A stretch of 64,000 nt of DNA from an uncultured Mycoplasmatota bacterium (lineage in GTDB: Bacteria > Bacillota_I > Bacilli_A > RF39 > UBA660). Numbering within the stretch: position 1 is the stretch's first letter; every line of letters starts with the position of its first letter. The notes beneath the pieces are model-generated. The model saw only the letters and a list, made by a program, of their open reading frames with translations. It was not told the DNA's origin and searched no databases. Shown here in pieces: positions 33,892 to 42,100 of this stretch. The position numbers and the translations under genes were made by a program. The stretch is from the NCBI GenBank assembly GCA_900550255.1, contig URQZ01000003.1, forward strand, positions 1 to 64,000, read 5' to 3'.

Positions 33892-34590
33892 TTAACGTGT
33901 TAGTTTAAATCTTGATGATACAATTGTTGTTATTTCACCATTATCAAAAGTTATTATTTTATTTTTTTTATCATGTGCAGATATCCGTTCTTCATTAACG
34001 ATACATGCCCTATGTGAATATGAAAAACGATTATCTAATAAATTATATAACTCTATTAGAGTTTTATTCACTTCATATTCTGTATAATCTGTTTTAATGA
34101 TGCATTTTCGATCTTTATTTCGCATTATATATAAAATATCATCAACCCCTATTGTATAAGTAATATTTTGACTACGAAATCTAATAATATTCTTTTTATT
34201 TATATTTTTTAAAGCTGTATCAAGATTAAGTTTTAATTCTTTCTGATAATTATCTTCTTTATTTATAAAACCTAAAAACATAAATCGACTTTTTATTATT
34301 TCCTGTAAATACTTATCATAATAAGCTGTTAGAAAAATTATCATACTATCTATATCTTTTTTTCTTATTATTTTGGCCATTTCTGTTCCTTTTTTATCTT
34401 TCACTTGAATATCTAAAATATATATTTTAAAGGCCATTTTTTGATTTACTAAATTTAAAAAAGATTTATTATACTCATTAAAAGTATATTTATTGTATTC
34501 AACATCATTATTCATCATTACATTATCAATAACACGAATTATATTATCTACATAATGCTTCTCATCATCACATATTATAAAATTTATCAT
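33892..34590 (-). CDS. LytTR-family response regulator (AgrA/VirR type)
   Basis: About 232 residues from MINFIICDDEKHYVD. The receiver domain has the acidic pair 'CDDE', phospho-acceptor Asp in 'IYILDIQVKDKKG' and 'IFLTAYYD' (Thr). The LytTR DNA-binding domain (about 130-230) has 'ITYTIGVDDILYI' and 'FSYSHRACIVNEERI'. Such regulators usually pair with a membrane histidine kinase and a peptide signal. No kinase or peptide gene is nearby, so it is an orphan here. The start could also be a GTG three codons earlier. Confidence 0.85.
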   Translation of the reverse strand: MINFIICDDEKHYVDNIIRVIDNVMMNNDVEYNKYTFNEYNKSFLNLVNQKMAFKIYILDIQVKDKKGTEMAKIIRKKDIDSMIIFLTAYYDKYLQEIIKSRFMFLGFINKEDNYQKELKLNLDTALKNINKKNIIRFRSQNITYTIGVDDILYIMRNKDRKCIIKTDYTEYEVNKTLIELYNLLDNRFSYSHRACIVNEERISAHDKKNKIITFDNGEITTIVSSRFKLTR

Positions 34591-34849
34591 ACAGCTCACA
34601 ACCCACTTTTCTTTTATTTTTTTATTTGCAAATAGTTAATTTTTATATTAATTTTTAATTTTAAAATATATTTAATTTTCCTATAAAACATACTACTTCC
34701 CCCTATGTTTTTAATTTTCTCATATTTATACACAAATTTAATAGTTTTTGTCTTAATTATTTGAAATTGTGTCTGAAACTAAATACCTAGTTTATAACCC
34801 AAACCAAAAATTAGATAAAACATACTATAAACCGAGGAGGAAATTAGTT

Positions 34850-35287
34850 ATGTATAATTATGATTTAAGACAAGACTATTATAGTTATAACAATAATAAC
34901 TATAATAAACCACTTTATACTGAAGATGCTAACCCAAATTCTGTTTATGATCCATATGCTGGATTTTTAAGAGGAAATATGTTTCCAAATTTATACAACC
35001 CATATAAATTTTCTAATCCAATTGAACTTCGTCCAAAATCAGAAAGAGAACAATTGTTGGCAATCTTAGATTCATTAGATTTTGCTACTATTGATATTAA
35101 CCTATATTTAGATATTTACCCAGATGACAAGGATATGATTGAATTATTCAATCAATATAGAATAGAAGCAGAGAAAATGCGTGAAGAATATGAAAACGCA
35201 TATGGTCCTATTTTAACTAGCAGTAATGCTAATATGGCTTATCCTTGGGCTTGGGATAATCAACCTTGGCCGTGGGAAAATAAATAA
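34850..35287 (+). CDS. cotJB: Spore-coat protein: CotJA-CotJB fusion
   Basis: GAGGAGG nine bases before ATG 34850 sets the start (145 residues). Residues about 30-55 ('YDPYAGFLRGNMFPNLYNPY') match the CotJA core. From about 63 ('EREQLLAILDSLDFATIDIN', 'LYLDIYPDDKDMIELFNQY', 'YGPIL', then 'YPWAWDNQPWPWE') it matches the complete CotJB. In Bacillus, cotJA and cotJB are separate genes before cotJC. Here one chain holds both. It is the first gene of the spore-coat operon, 12 bases before cotJC. Confidence 0.8.
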   Translation: MYNYDLRQDYYSYNNNNYNKPLYTEDANPNSVYDPYAGFLRGNMFPNLYNPYKFSNPIELRPKSEREQLLAILDSLDFATIDINLYLDIYPDDKDMIELFNQYRIEAEKMREEYENAYGPILTSSNANMAYPWAWDNQPWPWENK

Positions 35288-35299
35288 GGAGGAATAAAT

Positions 35300-35872
35300 A
35301 TGTGGATTTATAAGAAAAAATTAGAATATCCTGTTAATATCAAAAAAAGAGATTTAAAAATGGCTAAATATTTAATGGCTCAATATGGTGGACCAGATTC
35401 AGAATTAGGTGCTTGTTTAAGATATCTTAATCAAAGATATACAATGCCTGATGATAAAGGAAAAGCGTTACTTACAGATATTGGAACTGAAGAAATCGGA
35501 CATCTTGAAATGATTGCTAGTATGATTTATCAACTTATGCAAGGGGCAAGTATAGATGAACTTAAACAAAACGGACTTGGAGGATTCTTTACAGAACATG
35601 ATGGAGGTCTATTTCCAGCCGACCCAATGGGAATTCCCTTTTCAGCTTCTTATATTGAAACAACAGGTGACTTTATAGCTGATCTAGAAAGTGATATGGC
35701 TGCCGAACAAAGAGCCCGTGCTACATATGAACATCTAATGGATTTAACTGATGATCCAGATGTGTTAGGGCCACTTTCTTTTTTAAGACAAAGAGAGGTT
35801 GTTCACTATCAACGTTTTAAAGAACTTCGAAACTATTATTTAGAAAATGAAATACAAAGAAAAAACTCTTAA
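35300..35872 (+). CDS. cotJC: Spore-coat manganese-catalase-like protein CotJC
   Basis: The 190-residue protein shows the four-helix di-iron/manganese bundle ligands: Glu in 'SELGACLRYLNQR', 'GTEEIGHLEMIA' (Glu and His), 'ESDMAAEQRARATYEHL' (Glu) and 'REVVHYQRF' (Glu and His). CotJC is a coat component synthesised in the mother cell. AAGGAGG precedes the start. Confidence 0.93.
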   Translation: MWIYKKKLEYPVNIKKRDLKMAKYLMAQYGGPDSELGACLRYLNQRYTMPDDKGKALLTDIGTEEIGHLEMIASMIYQLMQGASIDELKQNGLGGFFTEHDGGLFPADPMGIPFSASYIETTGDFIADLESDMAAEQRARATYEHLMDLTDDPDVLGPLSFLRQREVVHYQRFKELRNYYLENEIQRKNS

Positions 35873-35888
35873 ATAAGAGTTCTTTTTT
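35860..35888 (+). terminator. Terminator of the cotJ operon
   Basis: AACTCTTA/TAAGAGTT stem with CTTTTTT, overlapping the cotJC stop. Confidence 0.85.
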
Positions 35889-36069
35889 ATGCATTTGTTT
35901 GTAAATGATTGTTATTATTTCTTTCAGCTTTTCTTTTTTCACGACATTCTTTACATCTTACAGGTTCATTATTAAAACCTTTTTCTTCGTAAAAATTTTG
36001 CTCTCCTACTGTAAAAACGAATTCTTTTCCACAATCTTTACAAACGATTGTTTTATCTTGTTTTTCCAT
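35887..36069 (-). CDS. Small zinc-ribbon protein
   Basis: GGAGG eight bases before the ATG at MEKQDKTIVC gives 60 residues. Two CxxC pairs, 'CKDCGKEF' and 'CKECREKRK', separated by 'FYEEKGF', match the zinc-ribbon (zf-trcl-type) family found as single-domain proteins in many Bacillota. No enzyme domain is attached. Probably binds one zinc. The role is unknown. Confidence 0.75.
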   Translation of the reverse strand: MEKQDKTIVCKDCGKEFVFTVGEQNFYEEKGFNNEPVRCKECREKRKAERNNNNHLQTNA

Positions 36070-36198
36070 TGCATATACCTCCTTCTTTTGATTTGATTTA
36101 ATCGTTATTAGATCTTTCAAAAAAAGGAAGAAACTAAATAATTTTTTAAACCATCTTAATTTTAACACAATTATTACTTTAAAACAATAATTATGTTA

Positions 36199-36420
36199 TT
36201 AAATATTATGCATAATATCACTCTTTATTGATAAAAAAATTTCATCTGGTTTCATATCTAAAATTTCAGCTATTTTATAAGCTGTATCATAAAATAATCT
36301 TCTTTTTTTATTCTCTATTTGGGAATAAAATGAAGGTGTAATTTCTAATAATTTGGCCATTTTATAAATAGTTAGTTTTTTTCCCTTTCTAATTCTTTTT
36401 AAATTACTCATCGTGTACAT
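36199..36420 (-). CDS. XRE-type transcriptional regulator
   Basis: The 73-residue protein consists of one helix-turn-helix: 'IRKGKKLTIYKMAKLLEITP', 'SFYSQIENKKRR', 'TAYKIAEILDMKPDEIFLS'. No sensor domain. It is divergent from a second XRE gene 89 bases away. The shared gap holds a 15-bp palindrome. AGGTGG is four bases before the start. Confidence 0.8.
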   Translation of the reverse strand: MYTMSNLKRIRKGKKLTIYKMAKLLEITPSFYSQIENKKRRLFYDTAYKIAEILDMKPDEIFLSIKSDIMHNI

Positions 36421-36436
36421 ATTACCACCTGATTTA

Positions 36437-36469
36437 ATTATACATTATTTTAGACTATTAGTCTATAAT
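36437..36469. promoter_or_regulatory. Divergent XRE promoters over a 15-bp palindrome
   Basis: TAGACTATTAGTCTA (36451-36465) overlaps the rightward -10 TATAAT (36464-36469) and the leftward -35 (TAGACT), with the leftward TATAAT at 36437-36442. Confidence 0.65.
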
Positions 36470-36509
36470 TTTTGCTTTAATAATATGAGAAAATTAAGGT
36501 GGTGGTAGT

Positions 36510-36734
36510 ATGAATAAAAAAGAAGATATATATAACGTAATAGGTAAAAATATTAAAAAATATAGAATTAAAAAAGGATGGACACAGCGCAAATTAGCTG
36601 AAACTTTACTACTAAGCGATAGTTTCATCGGAAAACTTGAATCTGTAACACATCAAACAATATCAATTGATACTTTAGAGCAAATGGCAATTGTTTTAAA
36701 CGTTGATATAAAAGACTTTTTCGATCGCGATTAA
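36510..36734 (+). CDS. XRE-type transcriptional regulator
   Basis: The 74-residue protein is a single HTH: 'IGKNIKKYRIKKGWTQRKLA', 'LLSDSFIGKLESV', 'SIDTLEQMAIVLNVDIKDFF'. It is slightly more phage-repressor-like than its divergent neighbour. The ribosome site is AAGGTGGTGG. No phage genes adjoin. Confidence 0.82.
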   Translation: MNKKEDIYNVIGKNIKKYRIKKGWTQRKLAETLLLSDSFIGKLESVTHQTISIDTLEQMAIVLNVDIKDFFDRD

Positions 36735-36760
36735 GTTTTTTTTGTGCAAAAAAAAAGAAA

Positions 36761-38572
36761 TTATTTTCTACTATCAAATTTCTTTCTTTCATTTGTATTT
36801 AATATTCTTTTACGCATTCTGAAGTTTAATGGTGTAACTTCTACTAATTCATCACTGTTAATATAATCTAAACAATATTCAAGAGTAATAGCTCTTGGTC
36901 TTTTTAAAACAACAGTGTGATCTTTTCCAGCACTACGTGTATTTGTTAGATTCTTTCCTTTTACAACATTTACAGCCAAATCATTATTATGGCTATGTTC
37001 ACCAACAATCATACCTTCATATACATCAGTTCCAGGTTCAATAAACATAACTCCTCGATCTTCTAATTGTCCTAAGGCATAGGCTGTTGATTTTCCGTTT
37101 TCCATAGAAACTAATACTCCAAGTGCTCTTTCACCGACACTTCCTCCAGCTAATGGTCTATATTCTTTATATGTGTGATTTAGCATACCATAACCTTTAG
37201 TCATTGTCATAAATTCAGTAGTAAATCCAATTAAACCTCTTGAAGGAACTGTATAAGTTAATCTAACTTGATTTTCTGTCGTAACCATATTTTCCATAGT
37301 TCCTTCACGATTTCCTAAAGCTTCAATTACGCTTCCAACGTATTCTTCTGGTACATCAACTTGTACATCTTCATATGGTTCACATTTAACGCCATCTATT
37401 TCTTTTTGAATTACTACAGGTTTTGAAACTTGTAATTCAAATCCTTCACGGCGCATATTTTCTATTAAAATAGATAGGTGTAATTCCCCTCTACCTGAAA
37501 CGATGAATGATTCGCTATCGTTTGGCTCTATTTTTAAAGATACATCTTTTTCCGTTTCTTTTATTAATCTTTCTTCAATTTTTCTTGCAGTTACAATTTT
37601 TCCCTCACGACCAACAAATGGGCTTGTATTAACTCCAAATGTCATTTGTAAAGTTGGTTCATCTATTCTAAGTAGTGGTAATGCTTCTTCTTTTCCTAAT
37701 TCACATACTGTTTCACCAACACTAATATCAGGAAGTCCTGCAATAGCGATAATATCGCCTGCTTCTGCCTCTTCTATTTCAATTCTTTTTAATCCTAAAA
37801 AACCAAATAATTTAGCAATTCTAAATTGTTTAACACTTCCATCTATTCTCATACATGATACAGTTTGATTTACTTTCACTTTTCCTCGTTTAACAACACC
37901 TATTCCAATTCTACCAACAAAATCATTATAATCTAATAAGGCTGGTTGAAATTGTAATCCACCTTCAACACTTACAGTTGGATCTGGAATTGTATTAATT
38001 ATTAAATCTAAAATATGATCCATTGTTTTTTCTTGCGTATTTACATCTGGATCAAGACTACTAGTTCCTGATAAGGCTGATGCATATACGACTGGGAATT
38101 CTAATTGATCTTCATTTGCTCCAAGTTCGATAAATAGATCTAGTACTTCATCTACTACTTCTAATGGTCTTGCAGTTGGTTTATCAATTTTATTTACAAC
38201 TAAAATAGGTGTAACTCCTGCTTCTAATGCTTTTTTCAAAACAAATCTTGTTTGTGGCATTGTTCCTTCATAAGCATCAACAACAAGTAAAACACCGTCT
38301 ACCATATTCATAATTCTTTCTACTTCGCCACCAAAATCAGCATGTCCTGGTGTATCTAAAATATTAATACGATAATCTTTATAATTGATAGCTGTCGTTT
38401 TAGCCAAAATAGTAATACCTCTTTCTTTTTCAATCGCATTACTATCCATTACACGTTCATCTACAGTTTCATTTTCTCTAAATGTTCCTGATTGTTTTAA
38501 TAATTGGTCTACTAGTGTTGTTTTACCATGATCTACATGGGCTATTATTGCAACATTTTTTATTTTTTTCAT
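36761..38572 (-). CDS. typA: Ribosome-associated GTPase BipA/TypA
   Basis: The 603-residue protein has the G1 'AHVDHGKTTL', G2 'ERGITI', G3 'DTPGHADFGGE', and G4 'NKIDKP'. EF-G-like domains follow, with the BipA-specific C-terminus 'GMIVGEHSHNNDLAVNVVKG' and 'RKRILN'. It acts on the ribosome under stress and cold. It is monocistronic. Confidence 0.97.
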   Translation of the reverse strand: MKKIKNVAIIAHVDHGKTTLVDQLLKQSGTFRENETVDERVMDSNAIEKERGITILAKTTAINYKDYRINILDTPGHADFGGEVERIMNMVDGVLLVVDAYEGTMPQTRFVLKKALEAGVTPILVVNKIDKPTARPLEVVDEVLDLFIELGANEDQLEFPVVYASALSGTSSLDPDVNTQEKTMDHILDLIINTIPDPTVSVEGGLQFQPALLDYNDFVGRIGIGVVKRGKVKVNQTVSCMRIDGSVKQFRIAKLFGFLGLKRIEIEEAEAGDIIAIAGLPDISVGETVCELGKEEALPLLRIDEPTLQMTFGVNTSPFVGREGKIVTARKIEERLIKETEKDVSLKIEPNDSESFIVSGRGELHLSILIENMRREGFELQVSKPVVIQKEIDGVKCEPYEDVQVDVPEEYVGSVIEALGNREGTMENMVTTENQVRLTYTVPSRGLIGFTTEFMTMTKGYGMLNHTYKEYRPLAGGSVGERALGVLVSMENGKSTAYALGQLEDRGVMFIEPGTDVYEGMIVGEHSHNNDLAVNVVKGKNLTNTRSAGKDHTVVLKRPRAITLEYCLDYINSDELVEVTPLNFRMRKRILNTNERKKFDSRK

Positions 38573-38646
38573 AAAATCACTTCTCTCTTGCCTGCGCTAT
38601 TATATCACATATTGTCATTTAAAGTAAAGTTAAGAAAAAAGCAATT

Positions 38647-39354
38647 TTATTTTTTGCCTTTTCTTTTTTTATATACTTTAGCTGCTTCTATAAATTCTCC
38701 AAAAATTAATTGACTATTTTCATCTTCTTTTGGCAATAATTCTGGATGCCATTGAAATCCCATATTAAATAAACTTTTAGGGTTTTCAATTGCTTCTATT
38801 ATCCCATCTTCTGAAACAGCTGATACATCTAAATTGGTATCTGGAATGTGGTAATTATGACGACTATTTACTTCAATTATATCTTTATTTAAAATACTAT
38901 ATAGTTTTGTATTTTTACAAATCATAACTTTATGTTGATAAACATTTTTACTATGATGTTCTATAAATCCATCATTTTTGACTGTTTTTAAATTAGGACA
39001 ATTATTAGATGCCATTATTTGCATACCTGCACATATCCCTAAATAAGGAATATCCTTTTGTAATGCATATTTATATATTTCACGTTCATGATCATACACT
39101 TTTAGAGCTCCAGGTTTAATTATTGCATCACAAAGTGATATATTTTCTCTAAGTTCTCTTAATTCTATATCACTCATTTTTTTAATATCTCTTAATCTTT
39201 TTTCAATATAATTTTCTATTTGTGTTGGGAACAATCCAATTGGAACGCCACCACTTCTTACAACCCACTCAATAATTGGTTGTAATATTTCATAAATAAC
39301 ATCACCATCCTTATCTTGATAAGGCCATTCAACTATTCCAATAAGTGGTTTCAT
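38647..39354 (-). CDS. Class I glutamine-amidotransferase-like protein (peptidase C26)
   Basis: Start at MKPLIGIVEW (39354), because AGAAGG is better spaced to it than to an earlier GTG. 235 residues. The nucleophile elbow 'LGICAGMQIM' (Cys) and 'GFQWHPELLP' (His, Glu) form the triad. Homologues hydrolyse gamma-glutamyl amides (PuuD-like). The gene begins next to the stop of an ADP-ribosyltransferase-like gene, so the pair is co-translated. Confidence 0.75.
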   Translation of the reverse strand: MKPLIGIVEWPYQDKDGDVIYEILQPIIEWVVRSGGVPIGLFPTQIENYIEKRLRDIKKMSDIELRELRENISLCDAIIKPGALKVYDHEREIYKYALQKDIPYLGICAGMQIMASNNCPNLKTVKNDGFIEHHSKNVYQHKVMICKNTKLYSILNKDIIEVNSRHNYHIPDTNLDVSAVSEDGIIEAIENPKSLFNMGFQWHPELLPKEDENSQLIFGEFIEAAKVYKKRKGKK

Positions 39355-39359
39355 ATTAA

Positions 39360-40031
39360 TCACATCCTTCTATATGTTTTTGTTTTTTGCTTTGTTAATT
39401 CTGTTTTAATTATATTTGGTAATTCTTTTTCGCATTCCTTTTCAAGTATTTTTTGTTTTTCAGGGGTTATTAATAAATTATTATTGTTTTCTATATCATA
39501 ACATGTTAAATATTGTTTATCTTTTTTACAATAATTAGCTAGCGTAAAACTACGACTTTTTCTTTTAGCATCTGGATCTGCTTTATATGGAATAATTATC
39601 CCGCTATCTCGATATTGTAATAATTGATTATCGGAAAGATTTAAATAATTATTATTAAAAATTTTCCCAGGTTCAAATTGATCTATATTATCGATAATTT
39701 TTCCATCATCTATTTCAAGGCATAATATATATCTTAAAGATTTTTTATCTAAGTTTGCATATTTACTAGCAACGAAATAATCTGAAGTTAGTGAAATCCA
39801 AGGACTTCTTAACGCACTACTAACTAATTTTCCACTAATATGACCAAAAATAAAACTTAAAATATCTTTTTCATTTTTTTCTTTATAGCATAAATCATAC
39901 ATTTCTATTGTTTTTTTCTTGTTTTTGCAATTTTCTAAATTGTTATATGATCTATATAATGTAGAATTTATTTTTTTCAATCTTTCTAATTCTTCTAAAT
40001 CTTCTTTTGTTAATGCCCTATATAATATCAT
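39360..40031 (-). CDS. Possible ADP-ribosyltransferase-like protein
   Basis: GGAGG is five bases before the ATG of MILYRALTKED, giving 223 residues. 'ILYRALT' (conserved Arg), 'SPWISLTSDYFVASKYA' (an STS-like motif followed by a helix) and an acidic 'LCLEIDDGKIIDN' are laid out like R-S-E ADP-ribosyltransferase folds. No close family is recognised and no secretion signal is present, so this is a structural guess. It is followed directly by the amidotransferase-like gene. Confidence 0.4.
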   Translation of the reverse strand: MILYRALTKEDLEELERLKKINSTLYRSYNNLENCKNKKKTIEMYDLCYKEKNEKDILSFIFGHISGKLVSSALRSPWISLTSDYFVASKYANLDKKSLRYILCLEIDDGKIIDNIDQFEPGKIFNNNYLNLSDNQLLQYRDSGIIIPYKADPDAKRKSRSFTLANYCKKDKQYLTCYDIENNNNLLITPEKQKILEKECEKELPNIIKTELTKQKTKTYRRM

Positions 40032-40112
40032 TTTTACCTCCAAAATTTTATGTTATACTACATCTTTTTTCTAAACTTGTCAAATTAATGATATAATTAT
40101 AATGGTGAAAGT

Positions 40113-40712
40113 ATGAAGAAAGTAGTAGTAATGATTGTAATTTTATTTTTAAATATAAATGTATATGCGAAAGAAGTAGTTAAACTAGATAAATGTGTTG
40201 ATGGAGATACTGCTTGGTTTTATTATAATAATGAAGTAAGTAAATTTAGATTTTTAGCAATAGATACTCCAGAATCAACAAATAAAATTGAAGCCTATGG
40301 AAAAGAAGCAAGTAATTATACTTGTGATAGATTAACTAAAGCTAAAAAAATTGAAGTAGAATTTGATCCTAATTCTAATCAAAAAGATAAATATGATAGA
40401 TATTTAGCTTGGATTTTTGTTGATGGAAAATTATTACAAGCTGATATTGTTGAAAAAGGATATGCAGAAGTAAAATATTTATATGGCGATTACAAATATA
40501 CTGATGAATTAAAAGCGCTAGAAAAGAAGGCAAAAGGAAATAGACTTGGTATTTATAGCGATTATGAAAATAACGATCAACAAAATAATGCTTTATACTT
40601 TTTAGCCCTTATTGTAATTATTATACTATTCATTTTTAGTAAAAGTTTTCGTAGAAAATGTTTAAAACAAATAAAAAAAGATGCTATTAAGAAAGTTAAA
40701 AAAAGTCATTAG
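40113..40712 (+). CDS. Secreted/membrane-anchored thermonuclease (SNase)
   Basis: The 199-residue protein has a signal peptide (about 1-19), then the SNase fold with 'CVDGDTAWF', 'FRFLAIDTPESTN' (Arg and Asp), 'EAYGKEAS' and 'DRYLAWIFVDG' (second Arg). After the domain a membrane helix (about 160-175, 'LYFLALIVIIILFIF') and a basic tail follow, so the enzyme is tethered to the membrane with the catalytic part outside. It degrades extracellular DNA or RNA. Confidence 0.9.
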   Translation: MKKVVVMIVILFLNINVYAKEVVKLDKCVDGDTAWFYYNNEVSKFRFLAIDTPESTNKIEAYGKEASNYTCDRLTKAKKIEVEFDPNSNQKDKYDRYLAWIFVDGKLLQADIVEKGYAEVKYLYGDYKYTDELKALEKKAKGNRLGIYSDYENNDQQNNALYFLALIVIIILFIFSKSFRRKCLKQIKKDAIKKVKKSH

Positions 40713-40732
40713 AATTTCTAAATTGTAATTTC

Positions 40733-40759
40733 AACCGCACCACAATGGTGTGGTTTTTT
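40733..40759 (+). terminator. Terminator of the nuclease gene
   Basis: AACCGCACC/GGTGTGGTT stem followed by TTTTTT. Confidence 0.85.
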
Positions 40760-40767
40760 GATATAAA

Positions 40768-40796
40768 TAAAAGAGCCCACCAGCTAGGAGGACTCC
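40768..40796 (-). terminator. Terminator of the Nudix gene
   Basis: On the minus strand GAGTCCTCC and GGTGGGCTC pair (one mismatch) around TAGCT, with TTTTATTT after. It is much more GC-rich than its surroundings. Confidence 0.6.
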
Positions 40797-40842
40797 TATA
40801 TATACACGATTACCTAAAAAAAAGTAAGTAAAAATATATAAA

Positions 40843-41277
40843 TTATTGAAAATATTTATTTAAAATATAATCCATACTAATTTTAACATCTTCAAAAACA
40901 TTTATTTTATCTAATTCTTCTCGTGTAAACCATTTTATATTTAATGATTCTTCTTTATCCATCTTTGGTTCTTCATCATTAATAGGAATTGCTGGATAAG
41001 TTATATCTATATGCATTTGACCTTCTAAATTCCTATTACATTGAATAGCAAGTGGTCTAATAAAATCATTTTCACGTGGAAAACGTTCACCCAATAGTTT
41101 TACTTTTAAACCTGTTTCTTCATAGACTTCTCTTTGGGCTGCTTCTTCTGGAGTTTCATTATGTTCTATATGACCACCTGGTTGTACCCATTTTTTAAAT
41201 TTTTTATGTTTTACTAAAAGTATTTTTTTTGTATGTGGATCTATAATAAAAACAGAAGCACAAAAATGTCGATTCAT
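40843..41277 (-). CDS. Nudix hydrolase
   Basis: The 144-residue protein has the complete Nudix box 'GGHIEHNETPEEAAQREVYEETGL' (Gx5Ex7REVxEExG) and 'KKWVQPGGHIE' before it. The family removes nucleoside diphosphates from oxidised or toxic nucleotides. The specific substrate is not evident. Confidence 0.88.
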   Translation of the reverse strand: MNRHFCASVFIIDPHTKKILLVKHKKFKKWVQPGGHIEHNETPEEAAQREVYEETGLKVKLLGERFPRENDFIRPLAIQCNRNLEGQMHIDITYPAIPINDEEPKMDKEESLNIKWFTREELDKINVFEDVKISMDYILNKYFQ

Positions 41278-41312
41278 ATTATCACCAATACAATTTTAAC
41301 AAAGATATTTAT

Positions 41313-42029
41313 TTATTCCAATACATTATGTACTTTTATATTATTGTTTTTGTCAAAAATTGTTAACTTATCATTCTTATCTAATATAGCTAAAATAATA
41401 TCATCATATTCTTTATATCCTTTTACTTTTAATTCTTTTTCTAACCAATTTATACTTTTATTCATATTTTCTAAGTTATTTTGCATTATAACACCATCAA
41501 TAATAACATTTGCTTGAAGATCTTCTTGTGCTACTTTTTTCTTCATGTCATTAGGTGTTAATGGTTTGTATTCTGATTTTGGCATTATACTTATTTTACC
41601 ATTGGCTTCCATTATGGCATATTCAATTTGAGTTAAATCATAATAACCATTGATTCTGCATTGTTCTAATAAATCATTTATATCAATCATAACATGCTTC
41701 ATAGCTTTTTCTATTATCTTTCCATTTTGAATAATAACTGTCGGTACTCCTATAAAAAAGCGTCTGATTCTTATGCTTTTCATTGTTAATAGTGATATTA
41801 AATATGCAAATAATCCAAATGTAAGTAAAGCCATAACTCCGTTTATAAATTGTACATCTAAATTCATTGTCATTTCAGCAGTAAAGTTACCTATTGATAT
41901 TCCTATTACATAATCAAACAAGCTTAATTCTGATACTTGCTTTTTACCTATTAATTTAGTAACTAAAAACAGTATAAATAAAGATAGTAAACTTCTTGGT
42001 ATTATTAATAAAGCTTCAATGATATCCAT
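41313..42029 (-). CDS. DUF421 (YetF/YrbG-type) membrane protein
   Basis: The 238-residue protein has three N-terminal membrane helices, with 'KKQVSELSLFDYVIGISIGN' before a basic 'IRIRRFFIGVPTVIIQNG'. The soluble C-terminal domain contains 'CRINGYYDLTQIEYAIMEANG', the DUF421 signature. YetF-type proteins are widespread in spore formers, and some are placed in spore membranes. The ribosome site is GAGGTGATGAT. Confidence 0.85.
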   Translation of the reverse strand: MDIIEALLIIPRSLLSLFILFLVTKLIGKKQVSELSLFDYVIGISIGNFTAEMTMNLDVQFINGVMALLTFGLFAYLISLLTMKSIRIRRFFIGVPTVIIQNGKIIEKAMKHVMIDINDLLEQCRINGYYDLTQIEYAIMEANGKISIMPKSEYKPLTPNDMKKKVAQEDLQANVIIDGVIMQNNLENMNKSINWLEKELKVKGYKEYDDIILAILDKNDKLTIFDKNNNIKVHNVLE

Positions 42030-42076
42030 ATCATCACCTCTTTAATAGTATTTTAAAATTTAATAATTTTATACAA

Positions 42077-42100
42077 AAAAAGTTCTTACTTAGAACTTTT
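42077..42100 (-). terminator. Terminator of tagO
   Basis: AAGTTCT/AGAACTT stem with a T run on the minus strand, overlapping the tagO stop. Confidence 0.8.

Noticed and set aside
33892..34599. Agr-type quorum-sensing operon
   Set aside because: Only the LytTR regulator is present. There is no kinase, AgrB-like protease or signal-peptide gene on either side.
34794..34830. Sigma-E promoter (CATACTAT) for cotJ
   Set aside because: The -10-like box is too close to the ribosome site and no properly spaced -35 is present.
36748..36772. Terminator of typA
   Set aside because: The stem (AGAAAATAATTTCT) is short and AT-only, so it was not listed, though a long T run follows on the minus strand.
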